A stretch of 64,000 nucleotides of DNA from Eupeodes corollae (GCF_945859685.1 NC_079149.1:125018065-125082064), one strand, 5' to 3'. Shown: positions 46,661 through 60,700, counted from the stretch's first letter. Translations and numbers: made by a program. The notes: generated from the sequence alone by a model not told the origin.

Positions 46661-48894
46661 AACGGACGTTTTTTTTCCTGTTCCTAATTTACAGAATAAA
46701 AAGATATGTAAAAACTTAATACCGGCTTCAGACGGTTTGAGACATATTTTTATCAGAGTCTTACAATTTTTGTATTGCTTTAATGTCTTCGAAATAAACA
46801 ATTTATTAAATTTTATCAACATTATAAAAGTTTTATTCTACAGCAAATTTTGTTCTTGTTTATAAATAACTTGAACAAAAAATTGATATCATTTCAGCCC
46901 AAAGTTTTTTAAATATATTTAAAAACTATGCAGAATTATAATATATATTCTATTCCAAATTAATTTCAATATATTCAATACAAGCTGTGCCTCGCAGCGT
47001 TACTCGTATGATTTATTTTAGAACAAATTTGATTAGCACAGAAAAGGTTTTAATGAGCCAACTTTATAAGATGGGCATGATGTAGAAACTTTTAAAGGGA
47101 ACAATTGTATCACACAGTATTTTAGAAAAAAACTTGAACAATTTTGAAATATTATTCATGACCGTGTTGTTTTTATCAATAAGTTTGTTATCGAACACTG
47201 AAAGAAATTTTAAAATCGGACCAGCAGTTCCTGATATTAGGGCGTTCAAACAAAAAAAAAAAACAAACAAGCAATCTCTTTCCATTTGTATTATTAGAAT
47301 AAATTAACAAAATCAAATAAATTGTTTTCGAATTCAACATTTATTTCAATTTATTTGGATCCAAAAATTAGGAGGGCCATTTGTTATTTTGGTCAAATAC
47401 TTTGTATTGTTCAAAAAGTAATAAAAGTTGTTTTCAACTCATAAAATTTCGAAAAGAATTTTCAAACTAAATTTGAACAAATAACTTTAACGTTCGATTT
47501 CCCTTGATTATTTCTTTTAATTTAAAATCTTCCTCTTCGATGTTTTTTTTTTAATCTGGAAAATGATTGATTATTTCAATGGCTACATATTTAGCAAAAA
47601 ATTGGCCACTTTCAGACCAAGCACAAGGTCTTGACGAAAGGACTCCAGTACAAAAATTACTGTTCTAAGAACGACATTTTTCTCATTTTTGTGTACCTTC
47701 TGAAATTATTAGGATAATTCTACTTACTCTATTGTTTTCGGGGCTCGTCTTGAGTTTTTGTATGTGGCTAACCCAGGAAGCAACAATCCTTTGGTAAGCA
47801 TATAAATAACATGCAAAAAACTCTACAATACTTTCATCGAGTTTTAAGTTGAAGAGCATAATTGGCATTAACGACCACAACTTCAAAAATGGTACCCAAC
47901 CCGATAAGTATGCGACTTTTAAAGTTTTCTCATTTGTTCATTCCGCTGTTTTTGTTTATAAATACATATTTTTTTGTTCTTTCAAATGAAAAACAAAAAC
48001 ATCAAAATGTGATTCCTTTCAGATCCTTCTTCCTTATACTCTTATTCTACTTGTTCCTCGTCTACTCTTTTTTAGAGTCATATCGTGTTGTTTTTAAGCT
48101 AGTGGGGAGTGTAGGTACACTTTAAAAAGACGATTAAGTACGAAATGATGAGAAAATTACTCATAAAAAGTTTTTATTTCTTACTGTTGTTGTTGTTTTT
48201 TTTGTGTTTTTGTTTTGTCGGTAGAAGTATACCAAAACAAAACACAAGAAACTCCTCAACAAACTCACCTACCTCTCCGCTAACGCAATTTTCTACCATC
48301 ATCGCATCTCACTGAAACTGAGGAGTCCTGTGAGAGACGAAGGAGTCTTCCTGAGACGGCTTGATGTTCTTCTCGTGATTCCAAAGAAATTAAAGAAGAA
48401 AATATACGACTACTGTATAAAGGATCCACAGAAGCATCAGCAAAGCTACAGAACTCCTTGATGCACATTTCATTCTCTCCCTCTCTTTCTTTTTATGCAA
48501 GGAAAGTTTATCGTTAACATTAATTAGTATCCTCGTCCTCATCCAGAAAACGGAACTTCTTCTAGTTGTATAGTTGAGATGATGGGAACTGTGAACAGCA
48601 TAACAAGGACACAAAAAAGAACCCCAAGCCCTCTCATCAAATCCAAACTCGCTTCTTCATTTCAACAAGGACCAAAAAAACAACAAAAACAATAACAAAA
48701 AAGAAATAACATAGTTTCTTTTTAATGGGAAAATAATTATGCCGTTTTAATAAATCTAACGATGGAAAGGATTGAATAAAAAGGACGAAAAAATAAGTTC
48801 CTACGTTTTCACACGAAAGTATGTTGCACAAGAATTTATAACGTGCCAATTTAATTAATTCAAAAATGTCACACAAAAAATAACTATACACGAC

Positions 48895-49140
48895 TACGAA
48901 ATGTGACCAAAACCGAAACCGAAAGACCGGGTCCTCCCGTCCGCCGCCGTACCGCCACCGACCGCTCTGACAGTGTTCGATGGCCGTGGGTGTATATATT
49001 GAAACTAGGAAATCCATGTGGACCATCATGATGGAGGTGAAGCCACATATGTGCCATATACGCCGGGTTGGGTAGGGTACCCGTTGCTGCCATCATCAGT
49101 GTCGAAGTCGATTCGATCGAATCGTTAACTCTGAAACCAA
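48895..49140. other. GC-richer island with a 16-bp palindrome, possible conserved element or exon
   Basis: About 245 bases that are clearly less AT-rich than the surroundings, including CCGTCCGCCGCCGTACCGCC and a perfect palindrome CGATTCGATCGAATCG at 49109-49124. The minus strand is open through the whole island (frame 48884-49156) with no family resemblance that I recognise. A possible acceptor TTGGTTTCAG sits at the minus-strand entrance (ending near 49,130), but no convincing donor was found. Could be a regulatory element, an untranslated exon or a coding exon. Confidence 0.3.
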
Positions 49141-51035
49141 TACGAGATTTAAGCACACACCTGTGCCTTTTCTGTATGCCTACAATCTACGTACATACGA
49201 GTATATGTATGTATGAAAAAAAAGAAGAATTTATTTATTGATTTTCCCTCCTCCCCTAATACTTTCCACTTCATTGGGCCGCCACGAACACCCACCGCAC
49301 CGCCACCCATCAGAAAAAACAGCAAAAAAAGCACACAAAATGAGGCAAAAATTTAAATATTAATCTTTGAGGAAGTGTGTTCGATGGGAAATTTAGTGAG
49401 GCGTAACTGTATCCAGTGAATAGAGGCGGTATATTTTGTGTATGCTCGTATCTTGCCTCGCTCCTATTGATTTTTATGAATTTTCCTTTTCCTCTTTTTT
49501 GTTAAAGGTTCGAAGGGGGTTTTAGTTGTGAAAGAAAAAGTCACACCAGTAGGCTCTTTATCTTTTGTGTCAAGATAGAAGATACACCTACATACGTATA
49601 AAAATGGGGAAGCTGATAGCAGTCGAAAATTGAAGGGAATTGAAAGGACGAAATGAACAAAATCGATTTTGCAAAAATAATGTAGGTAGGTTAGGTATTT
49701 ATACATACATACATAAGTACGTTTATATGAAAGTATAAAAGTCGAGTAAGGGTACTTTCTCTCACATCACACAAAATATTGTCCTAATTTGTGAAGTAGT
49801 GAACTTTTTTGTTTTTGTTTTTATCTTATAAACATTTTTTTATTATTTTTTGTTTTTTTTGAAGTGTCGTATGACAGGAGTCTAAAGGAAAATCCTACTT
49901 GGGACATTATTACTTGAGAGCAGGCGAATTGTGCCAAAAGCTATACACTACCTATCTATAGAGACAGTCAGGGAGGCACCGAATCACCTACCCTACATAT
50001 TCTGTATACCTCCTCCCCTGATAAACTCTCAGATACGAGGTGTGGTATTATTGAAGATACCTACCAACCTACATACCCTTAAAAAAAATGAAAATGTAAG
50101 TCAAGTTTGTGTGTCGTCGTCGTCGTAGTTGTCGTTCGTTGTCGTGAAAGTAATTTTTAAGGACATTTAAGTTAACGGTAGGTTCATTATATTTGAAATT
50201 GCTGTAAGGCTCTATATATGTGTATAGAAAGAGTGTTTGTGCGTTAAGGAAGTATTTGTATGTGTTTTTGTTTTTTTTTTGTGTTCCTTGATGATATTGA
50301 AAAAGTTATATCTCTTTAAACGCTTTTAGGGATGTTGCTTACGTTTGCTTGAGTAATTTTAATTACAAATGAAGGAATTTTCTTATGCACGCTATATTGA
50401 ACATCAGCAAAGTGGTACTGGCACTGGTACTGGTATTTTTATACCTCTCTACCAACCTTATACTTATGTACTTATATAATGGAAGAAAATTATGATATCA
50501 TTAGACAGGCGGAAGCGGCTTTCATGTTTTGTCTTTATAAGAACATTGACACGTGGGACCTTTTTAATTGACATAAAGAAAAGGGTGTGTTTTTTTTTCG
50601 AATGTGTATGGAATGTGGATGTACCTTTAAGATGGTTAAACAATTACAAATTGTTTTTTATTATCACAGACAATATAAGGAAAATTTTATATAGGTATAT
50701 GGGATAATTTTGGTTATGTATGTTAGTTTAATTTGTTAAGAAAAGGGTGTCCTTAATTTAATACAAATTTTGAAATTAAAAATAAAATATAGTTTAAGTT
50801 TGGTTTTTAAGATATTTACATTTTTTAATTAGATTTTGTAATAGACGAGAAAGGATTTTGTATGGAGTTTTACATGAGATGCAATTCAACATAGTTTTTT
50901 GTTATTTTGAAAAAAATTGTGTTTGATGTTTTTAATAACTAAAAATAAATGTTTGGACATAGTTTTCGAACTTTGTCGATTTTTTTTAATGTTTGAAATA
51001 ATGTTTTACTCTTAGCTGGTTAGATCTTTATTTTT

Positions 51036-52450
51036 TCTCCCCATAGGAAGATATTGTAATCTGTCCAATTCATCGAACTGAACATTTGAACATTTATCGT
51101 CATTTAAAGGTCCCTTGAGTCTAGTTTTCTGTTTCGCCTATAGCTTAAGAACTAAAGATATCGACTTCAAATAAATTTTGTTATGCAGATAATAAGCAGA
51201 AAAACGCAAAAAGGACTTTAAAAAAATTGAGTTGATGTTTATTTTTTGGCATCAAATCAAATCAAATGGGGTGGCGCAACAGTCCGTTGTGAACCAGGGC
51301 CTAGTGACTTACAACTCTCAACCATTCCTGTGTGCGAGTACTGTTGTCAGGAATGGAAGGGACCTACAAATTAAGGCCGAATCCGAACGGCTAGTTTGAG
51401 AAAGCACTTTTTCATGACAAGAATTACTCTTGAAGGAATTGTCAATTCCTCGCAAGAGGCAGTACCCGCGAAAATTATTTTTTTAAATTATGGTGGCACA
51501 GGCAGGGATTGAACCCAAGACCTCTTGCATGACAGTCCAACGCACTAACCATCATGCTACGGGTACTATTATTTTTTGGCATAGCAGTTTGAAAAAAGGT
51601 GAACATTTTGATTAACCAAAAAGTTCTCACGAACCAAATATATTTAACAATTTTACATTATATTATATTATATTGTGGTGTGATACCAAAAAAGTGTATT
51701 TTTGGAAAACAATCCAATAAACTGTTTTTTTTTTTTTATAAATAAACAAGGTGACAAATAAAAATAATTATTACCTCGAATATTTTACGAATAAAAACTA
51801 ATTTTATCTCTAAATACTTGTTTGCAATGAAAAAAAACCTTTATACATCTAGTAACATTTATATAAAAAATAAAAACCAACAAAAAATATTACCAAAAGT
51901 TAGTAAAAATTGATTTTCGACTTAAATATCTTTTCAAGAAATTGAAATTATGGCTACAAACTACATTTTTTTGATAAAAATCGAATCGACAGTCCTTTTA
52001 CAAAAAATAAAAATCCTAAAAAAAAATACTACAGATTCGTAAAATATTAATTTAGATAAAATTGAAAATATTGACGAATTTTAACTCTCAGAAAATGTTT
52101 TTTTCGACATTCAGTTATTTTTGTATACAAATCCAGCCTTTTTTTCATAAAAAAATAAAACCTTAAAAAAATAGTACGCAAAATTGGTAAACATTGATGC
52201 TCTGTTCTAGATATCTCGTGGATAATAGAAAATATTGACTTCAAATTAATTTCATTGAATCAATTTGTATTTTTTTATATAAGAAATAAATACGTTTAAG
52301 AAATGATGCTAAAATTGGTAAAAATTGTTTTTCGACTAAAAATCTCGTTCACAAAAATAGATTTTGAAATTAAACTTTTTCATCATATGCAAAAATTATT
52401 GGTAATTTTAATTGAGAGATGGGATGGGAAGTAATCAGTGTGGGTTGCAT
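51036..52450 (+). repeat. Dispersed repeat family, copy 6 (with SINE insertion)
   Basis: Head CTCCCCATAGGAAGATATTG (51036) with TTGTAATCTGTCCAATTCAT, ATTTAAAGGTCCCTTGAGTC and AAGAACTAAAGATATCGACT. The GTACGT-rich patch is deleted. Interrupted by a SINE at 51253-51568. Body units continue (AATCGACAGTCCTTTTACAA near 51,986). The tail AGATGGGATGGGAAGTAATC, AGTGTGGGTTGCAT ends near 52,450, lacking the final CCCAGCCTC. Confidence 0.75.
51253..51568 (-). mobile_element. tRNA-derived SINE, copy 4, full length with 14-bp target duplication
   Basis: Flanked by exact direct repeats TTATTTTTTGGCAT (51239-51252 and 51569-51582). Read on the minus strand: TAGTACCCGTAGCATGATGG, TTAGTGCGTTGGACTGTCAT (A-box region), GAGGTCTTGGGTTCAATCCC (B box with one change from GGTTCGATCCC), then a tRNA-unrelated body of about 230 bp. 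The 3' end is GTTGCGCCACCCCATTTG with a short (ATTTG)n tail of three units. At 316 bp it is the reference copy here. The exact duplication and readable promoter boxes suggest it is relatively young, and it postdates the repeat copy it interrupts. Confidence 0.92.
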
Positions 52451-55400
52451 TTAATTTTTTTTTAGTTTTTGTAACATATTTTGGAACACCTTTTATATAG
52501 TGAAGAGCTTAACTGCTCTTCGTATTTTGATAATTTCTTTTTGTTGCCAGTTAAAAAACGCTTTTCGAAAAACTTGAAACAGTATAAAACTAATTTCTTT
52601 TCTGAATTACAATAAAATTAAGATTTAAATACGTCAGAATTTTTGATTGAATGCTTCAGTTTTTTTATATCCTTAAAAAAAAGAATCTGATTTGGGTCTG
52701 ATATTTCAAAACCCTTCTTGTTTTATATTATTATTTAAAATCTCTTTGTTTTTAAAAATTATTCTGTTCTATAAATAGTTTTTTGGAATACTGGATAAAT
52801 TGTCGTGAGGAGAATATATTCAACAATATTGTAGCCCTGCTTGACGATAAAAAAAGAAGGATCTTAAGTCCTCCCGAATATATAATTTTGTAGTTTTTAA
52901 TTGAATGTGAACATTTGTTTAGCAATGACTTTAAAAATAGTTTAAAAGTTAAATAGCATTAAAAAAAGTTAAAACTTACATGAGTTTTGAACAATCAGCT
53001 TTTCTTCTGTTGAAAACTATTATACAAAAAATTCGATTTCTTACACAAAAAACACAGTTGTTTTGCATATGCCTCCAGATGAGAAAACTGACAAGGATAG
53101 TCAAATTAAACAAACTTGTCTAAGTCTTCTAGGTCTAGATGTATATACACAATTAAATTTTGAGAAATCACAAGAATCCATTATTAAAATTAAAGTTAAG
53201 GTTTTTAGAATTCTGCACCACAGTTGAAAGGTTACAGAATGGTTATTCACCGAGTTCAATCTTCTAACCAGCGGCAGAAAAATAAGACAATTTTTGAGTT
53301 CAAATCCATGATTCTTGAGAGCAATTCGACCAATTAAATTTAAATTAAAGGATCGAAATAAAATATATATAAGATTTCTTATATTTTTTACCATTCTTAA
53401 CGAGGTCACAAATAACAACAAGCGATGAAATTTCATTTATCAAAATAACCCTTGAAAAAGAAGTAGTGTGCTTTTTTGATGCAAACGTAACAAAAAAAAA
53501 CAATTCGAATGTTTTTAGGAGTCCATCTATGAGTCACATTAAGGAAACAGTTTACTCAAATGCTAATTTTTTAGTTTAAACAAAGAAGAAAATTTGCTTT
53601 CAAGTGAATTTTCGAGCTAAACTATTTAGAGTTGATCATAGTTTTACGTTTACTCGTGTAGCTAAATTTTTTTTTTTTAAGAAAACTTATCTTCAATTCT
53701 TTATTTGTAGATTTGAAACGAAGGACAGAAAACTATAACTTTTTCAAATAAACAGGTGTTGGGTAATCGAACAATTTGAACAATAAATGAACAACTTCTG
53801 TCGAATGTACAAGACGTAGCTTCAAATGGTAGAAGCTATTAGAAACAAGTTATAAGAGAAAAAGGTTCCAAAGTTTTTAAATTTCGATAAATATTGAACA
53901 ACTTAACATTATTAATCTCTTAAATGTATTTTACATTTAAAAAACTTCTTTATTACTTTTTCTCTCTTTATAAAGTTTGAATTTTAAAATATACTCATAT
54001 AAGTTTCTTTTCATTCTAATCAGTCTTGATTTGAAAATAGAGCATTGAATTTCAATGATATTTAGTAAACGTGTAGTTTAGTTTATGTTTTCCTGCAAAA
54101 ACTATCTATCTGCACTCTATCAATTTTAACTTTTTTGCTGCTTTAAAATTTTGCAAATATAAATTTTATGGAAATAATTAAAACTATAATTGGCAGGCTT
54201 CTTTTAAACCATGCTTGTAAATGTCTTATGTTAAAACCACTTGCACTTTATATTTGGAAAAAACAAACAAAATATTTAAAAACTTACTTTTAAAATATTT
54301 TTCTTTAAAGAAAATGTATATTTATAAAATCCTAAGGAAATGAAAAATTCAGAATTGCGTACCTGGAGTGACTACATGGAGTTTTTTATAATTTAAATTA
54401 ATTATTGGAAATGAGACAAAAGTCAAAATCATAGACTTTTAAGCGTATTAACTTAGCTGTTTAAGACTTTGAGCTTAAATGAATTGGTTGCATAATTTCA
54501 GAATACCATAAATGCCAAAATTAGAATTGCGTTTTGAAAAAAATTATAAAATAAAGTGCACGACTGGGTCACACGAAATTTCTTCTGAATTCAAAGTCTT
54601 TTGCATTAATATTTTATGTTTTAAAATTTTAAAAATGTACCTCAAAAATAAGCTTCTCTTCAAAAAATTAAATAATGCTATTTACGTGTTTAAAAAAAAA
54701 ACATGATTTATTATTTTTTTTTTGAAAATCGTTAGATGGGCTTTTCTTAAATAAATTTTGTATGCTTATGTACAATTTTTCAATTTGATCTTAAAAATAT
54801 TTTTGGTATGCAGTTGTGTAGCACTTATATATTTATATATTTAAATATACGTTTTACATTGGAATTTCGTGTAATATAGTTTCTTTATGTTGCAAGTAAC
54901 ATACGAAAGTATTTAACTAATGTAAACCTAATTATTTTAAGTTTAGTATAAATGATTTTCTGAAAACCAGAAAATACTGAATCTGATCGAAAGATGCTAG
55001 GATGATATGGAAAAATATCCTTTTTTGTTTTACTAGTGATTATTTGTCTCAGTCTTTTGGTCTGAAATTACCAATTTAAATTCCTGTTTTTTTCCTACCT
55101 CACAAGAAAGTTAATTTTTGTTTTTGTTTCAAAAGTACATAACTTTTTCTACATAGTGAATTAACATTGGTTTAACTTTTAGCTGTGGTATTAGGTATTT
55201 AAAAAGATTCTTATTATAGGACTTTGTACGTACGTATTTCAACTTTGCCTAGAATGGTACTGATTTAAAATGTTAGCTTATTAATCAATTCGTTTTTGTT
55301 GTAAATCTTTAGTCTCAATGATGTGAATTTTTTAACTTGAAATAGTTAAATTCTATTCATGCCTCCAAAAAATTTTTCTTTTTACCTTTAAACTGAAATA

Positions 55401-58400
55401 TTTCTAAGATCCGAATATCTAACAAAATATTTCTTAATCAATGTTTACATAAAAAAAAGCAATCCTTTTTTTTAAATACTGTTTCATTTAAGTGATTTTA
55501 AAAATTCATCACATTCTGAAGTATACGGTTAGGTATAACTTCCAAATTAAAATTAGTTTCATTAAAAACGGTTTTAAGAATTTTGATTACAACTTCTGCA
55601 AATTGTGAATATTGAAGAAAAAAATAATTTTGAGTGAAAAAGTTTTGGGCAAAAAAATTTCTTCTTTTAAGATTTTAAATTCAGAAGATTTTTAACAAAG
55701 TTGAAAAAATATAATATAATCACACACAAAATGTTTTCAATAATGGTTTATGGCTTTTTGTTGATATTGTGTTCTAAACTGAAAACAAATATAATCACAG
55801 ATCACAAGTATTTAAACAGTAAAATATTATTCTCAAAAAAAGAACAAACAACTTGTATTGTAACAAGAAAAGTATAATTTTCCACGAAAGCAATTTACGT
55901 GAAATTTATGTATGTAGTATGGCTTAAAAAGTAATTTTACTTTCTTTGTAAAAATAATCTCTAACCATCATCGATTTTATTGCAAAACTAACATTTTCAG
56001 TCGTTGGAAACTTTTGTCATTATTCTAAAAATCACATGTGAAGCTTACATGCTTTACGATTTTAATGACAATTTATGTTTTGGTCTGTCTACTTTAGAAG
56101 TTTTCCTTATTAAGATATTGTGTCGATTAAAGTTCCTATGCCTAAATTTAATGCTTAATCCGTTTTAAAAAACTAACAAATACAAAAAAACAAAAAAATA
56201 TAAAATATATTGTAAATTCCAAAAATAGCTGAAATCAAATCTTTATACACAAAAAGTTATCTTAACTTTGATTTATACAAAAAATTTCTTGTTTTTAAAT
56301 TAAGGCATTTTACATAAAAGTGAAGAAATTGTACACATATTTTTTAATAATAAATAAATAATACATTTTGAAAAACAAACTAAAAAAAACAACAAATGTA
56401 ACATCTGCAATTTTGTCTAAAGACAGTCGAAATGGTTAGGGTTTGTTTTCGAGGACATATTTTGGATTTTTAAAATGAATTCCAGATGAGTCAAATGTTG
56501 TGTGTTTATAAATTACGTATATTATTTTTGATATTTTCAGCTGATATTATTATTTGACTTAAAACCACTTGAAAATACATTAGCTTCATTCAACATTTTA
56601 TTTTTCAATGATGTTAAGGTTGTGAAAAGTTTAGTTAAGGTCTAAATATAAACAAAAACAATTTTCATCCCTAGAGCTTTTTTATTTTGAATTAATCACT
56701 ATGGCGTAAACTTACTTTTTTAATTTCATTTATTTCCTAACCATTCTTTCGTTAATTGGTTTGATGTGTGCGCCATAGTGGTTTAATAAAATATTATAAC
56801 AAAAAAATACTTTTCAAACGTTAAACCACGTACACACAATCCCCCTCCCCCTTCCGCTTCCTTACCGTTTTCTCTCTCATTTTAAACCATTTCATTTTTA
56901 AAATCGATTTATTTCAATTCATAAACTAAAGTTAGGTGGAAAATTCATTATGAATATAAAATATGTTCAATATTTCAAACTGAAAATTCAATATTACAAA
57001 ATTCAATCATAAAAATGTGTGTTAAAATTTGAGAGTGTGTTTGAATCTACTAATAACAATTATGAAGGTGCCTTATGTGAATCAAAGTTGTAACCTTTTT
57101 CACAAAAGTGGCAAAACTATATTTAATTATTTTTTATAATTTAGAAGTACGGAAAATCCATATCCCATCCAAAGTTCGCCAAAACGGTTTTGTATCATTA
57201 AAGTAAAGCACCAAGCTCTTAAAATTTAAAAGTTTTGCAGATTTTTTTGTACGAATTCACCTTCTGTCGTTTTATTTAATATTGTGCTAACTTTATTCCA
57301 TTGATTTTTATTCTCATATAAAAGAACGAACAAAAATGTAATAAAAACATGAGAATAAATTGACCACTTAAATATTTCTGGAAAGAAAACTTTTGTTTGC
57401 TGCTCCATAAAAGCTTTTATGAAAATCGCATACAACGTGTCCCATTTGCCCCCAAAAAACAAGCATTAAAACCAAACCATTATTCATAAAATAATGTTTC
57501 ATGCAATTTAGTTTTCTTCGTGTAGTTTCTTTTAATAATTGACAGGTTTAGAAGAACCTTCAACACACTTTAACCCACCTTTCTGTCACTTTCCTATATA
57601 GCCTCAAATATACGAGTGGTATGTACCTTGTCATATCCCTTAACGTTTTTCTAAGTGAGATTTTGTAAATGTACACATTTGAAAATACCCATAATCCCCA
57701 TCTTATATATTTTCCTATAACCCGAAAAGGCGGGTTTTGATGGCGCAGAGTTGACGTTGGTGTCGAAATAAAGTTGTAGTCCTCTTCGTCGTTGTTGTTG
57801 TCGTTCTCGTTGTTGTGGGTCGTAAAAGACGACACAACGATGACGATGTCAGTGGCAGTAACTATCAACTTAAGCAGCTCATTGCCCCCGCCAGACTCAC
57901 AAATCTGATTAAAACTGCTCATTTGAGGAAAACAAGCGGGTTGTATCTTTTTTTTATTTTTAAGAGCGGACTTGTTGTGCCTATAGAAAGCTACCACCCG
58001 TAACCGTAACGCGAAAAATCTATTTAAGAATGCGTAGGAAGAAAAAAAGAAACATAGAAAATCATTTGAAAAATTAAAAATAAACCTTCCGACACAAAAA
58101 AGATACAATTTTCATTGTAAGAGGAACGGGGGATGGTACTGAAGGGTGAATTCGAGTGAAGCTCTGCAAGTGATAGAAGTGCGCTCCTTATCGCCCATGA
58201 CGGCGGTGGTGCGCGGTGGCAGCGATGGGGTTGCTATTTCATATTATGTCACTTCCAGTTTTCTTTTTTTGCACACTGACGACCGACACGGGGCTTAGAA
58301 GGCTCCATAAGGCTATAAGATACTTTTTGCTGGAATAATTGAATATTCACTCGTGAAACACGCTTCAACGACAACAAGCGAGTAGTGCTGCATACGAAGG

Positions 58401-59904
58401 ATGATGTGGTATGTATGTTGAAATGTTGCTGCCATAGACCATCGTTTCCCAAGTTCGGAATCAAATTTCAAAATCGACTTAGAAACATTTCTGTTTTCTG
58501 CTTTTAAGTGAGGATAATATTCTAAAAAAAGTTAAAGGCAAAATAAGAGACAGCTAGTTTTTGAAAAAAAAACTTTGTTAAATAGGTAAAAGAGGGTGGA
58601 CAGTTGACAGTTCGTATACAGGTATGGAGCATTGAGTGTTTGAAAGACAGAAACCTTGAGTTCCGGATTAGTCTTGTGAAATTGAATGTCTTGTGTATGT
58701 AATTCCCATCTTAAGTTTCCCTTCACATATGCTTAATAGAAATATTGAACGTAGAATGGTTGGTATATGGCTTGCGACTTTTCTTGAGTTTTAAAAATGT
58801 GATTGGTTTATTTTGAAATCTTTTTCAATATTCTTAAAAGAAGAGTTCTTGGAATTTTGTTTTCGTCAACGTCTTGTACAAAGAAAGGGTTGAGGAAAGG
58901 ATTTAAATGGATTAGAAAGTTCATTGAATTTGCTTAGGCCTGAAAGTTCTAGCCATTGAACTTGGAAAACTTTGTTTGCATGGAAAACTGACAAAGAAAA
59001 GAAAACTGATACATTTTTTAGTTTCAATCAGGGGAAATGAAAAGTTTATTTTTTTGAAAACGTATACATTTTTGAGTGTTTTAAACTATATCTATGTACA
59101 TTAAAAAAGTGTTAACGTTTTATACATAGTTTAAAAACTATTTAACATATTATTGGTTCTGGCCTCATGTTTAATAACTTATACAATATATTAAGAGATT
59201 TGTTTAAATTTTAATGGAAAAGAGTTAATTTTATTTTTACGAATTAGGCTTTCAAGTATTTTTTTTGGTCTAGTATTTTTAGCATCTTAAATCTTTATGT
59301 TAGGTCCTTTTTGTTAACTTTCTTTTATTAGCATTTTTTCGTTTATTTTTAATTTTTAATAGTATTTTAACTTAGCTGTTCAAACTACTTACTGAAATAG
59401 GTAAGGAAGTTCAATTTTAGACCGGTATTAGAAATCGGATCGGAACAAAGCCTCAAACAAATCAAAGGACTTTAATGATTAAAATCTGGTTTAAATCATA
59501 AAATATGTACATTTTTGAAAACTCATTTGTTTGGATTTTAAAAACCTGCATTAGAAAAAGAGTTTCTTTTTTTAAATTAAATATCCCTTTTCTTGAAAAT
59601 GTACAAAATCTTTTAGAAAATATTTAGCATACTTCAATTATTTTTTCTAAAATTTAAATATTTAAAAACTTGAAAGCAATAGATTCATTGTTTAAACTTT
59701 AATCAATATACCATATTTTTTCAAAAAAGTTAAAAATACAAACTTTGATAACTAATTGATTAATAGTGAAATTTTAAATTATTAATTTTTTCTTAATAAT
59801 ACATGTTTCTTAATAAAGCATAATCAAATAATTTAATTATAGCTATCATTTGTTGTTTGTTCAAACTAATAACTCAAAGGTATGCAATTTTAATTTTAAT
59901 AATA
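52451..59904. other. Long AT-rich stretch; one repeat-rich GC island near 57.6-58.3 kb
   Basis: No gene recognised over 7.4 kb. A less AT-rich island at about 57,560-58,270 contains GTCGTTGTTGTTGTCGTTCT-type repeats (57,785-57,848) and GGCGGTGGTGCGCGGTGGCA near 58,202. A minus-strand frame of 182 codons (57,560-58,108) crosses it. That frame has asparagine/aspartate-rich and phenylalanine-rich patches from the simple repeats and no domain I recognise, so I do not call it a gene. The rest shows only A/T runs. Confidence 0.5.
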
Positions 59905-60700
59905 AGGCTTCCCATAGAAAGTTATTGTATCGGTCCAATATGTCAAATAAAATATTATGACATTTCTCGAGGTTTCAAGAATGTATATCAAAGATTTTTA
60001 GAGAGAAGTGTGTGTGTGCGTGTACGTGAACCTCCATATGTTCGGGAATCTTTTTTTGTCCTCTATATGTTAAGAACCCAAAATATCTTACTAACCATAA
60101 GCACAAGTAACTTCAATTAAATTTGTAATCGTCTAATGTGACGTCATACCAAACGAGTTGAATTTTGAATAAAGAAGCTACTCAAATAAATAACGAACAA
60201 AAATGATTTTACCTCCAAACTAATTGGAAGGAACAAATAATTGCGGTTTCGACATCAAGTTAAATTTTGGGAAAATCATACTGACAGTTTTCTTTACAAA
60301 AAATAAAAACCGAACAAAAAGTAAACAATACAAAAACTTAGTAAAAAATGAATTTCGATTCAAATATCCTTCCAAAAATTAAAAATATTGGCTTCAAACT
60401 AATCTCATTTTATTATTTACTCGACGTTAATTAAATTTGTATTAAAATACAGCAGTCAGATTTTTGAAATTAAAACCTAAAAAAAATTTTTATAAGGTTC
60501 TCAGTAACAAAACTTTTAAAATCAAAGTATTTTACCATACAAAAAATATTGTAAGTAATTTTTAGTTAATCTTTTAGAAAAATTCAACTGAAAACTTTTG
60601 TACCAAAATACGAAAAGCTAAAAACAACTACAAACTGATAAGGAATGGTTTTAGACTCAAGTATTATGAGAACAAAGAAAGGTATTGACTTAAATTTTTA
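59905..60700 (+). repeat. Dispersed repeat family, copy 7 (3' end missing)
   Basis: Head GGCTTCCCATAGAAAGTTAT, GTATCGGTCCAATATGTCAA, GACATTTCTCGAGGTTTCAA and GATTTTTAGAGAGAAG, with GTGTGTGTGCGTGTACGTGA in place of the GTACGT patch. ATGTGACGTCATACCAAACG follows (60,135-60,155). Body landmarks are TACTGACAGTTTTCTTTACA (60,278) and GAATTTCGATTCAAATATCC. The family's 3' stem and GGGAAGTTAT motif are not seen, so the copy is truncated or too diverged. Confidence 0.7.

Larger units (their letters stand above)
45791..51035. other. AT-rich DNA with two less AT-rich islands; no supported gene
   Basis: Holds the second copy of the old duplicated segment (46.25-46.66 kb). A GC-richer island at 48,895-49,140 is listed separately. 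A TCC/CAC-rich patch lies at about 49,240-49,315, and GTCGTCGTCGTAG-type repeats at 50,113-50,140. The open stretches of 119 to 130 codons or fewer (for example 48637-49029 minus) have no recognised motif and partly lie over simple sequence. Confidence 0.5.

Noticed and set aside
57560..58108. Longest open frame in the window (182 codons, minus)
   Set aside because: Built partly on GTT/GTC simple repeats, with N/D-rich and F-rich patches and no recognisable domain or splice context.
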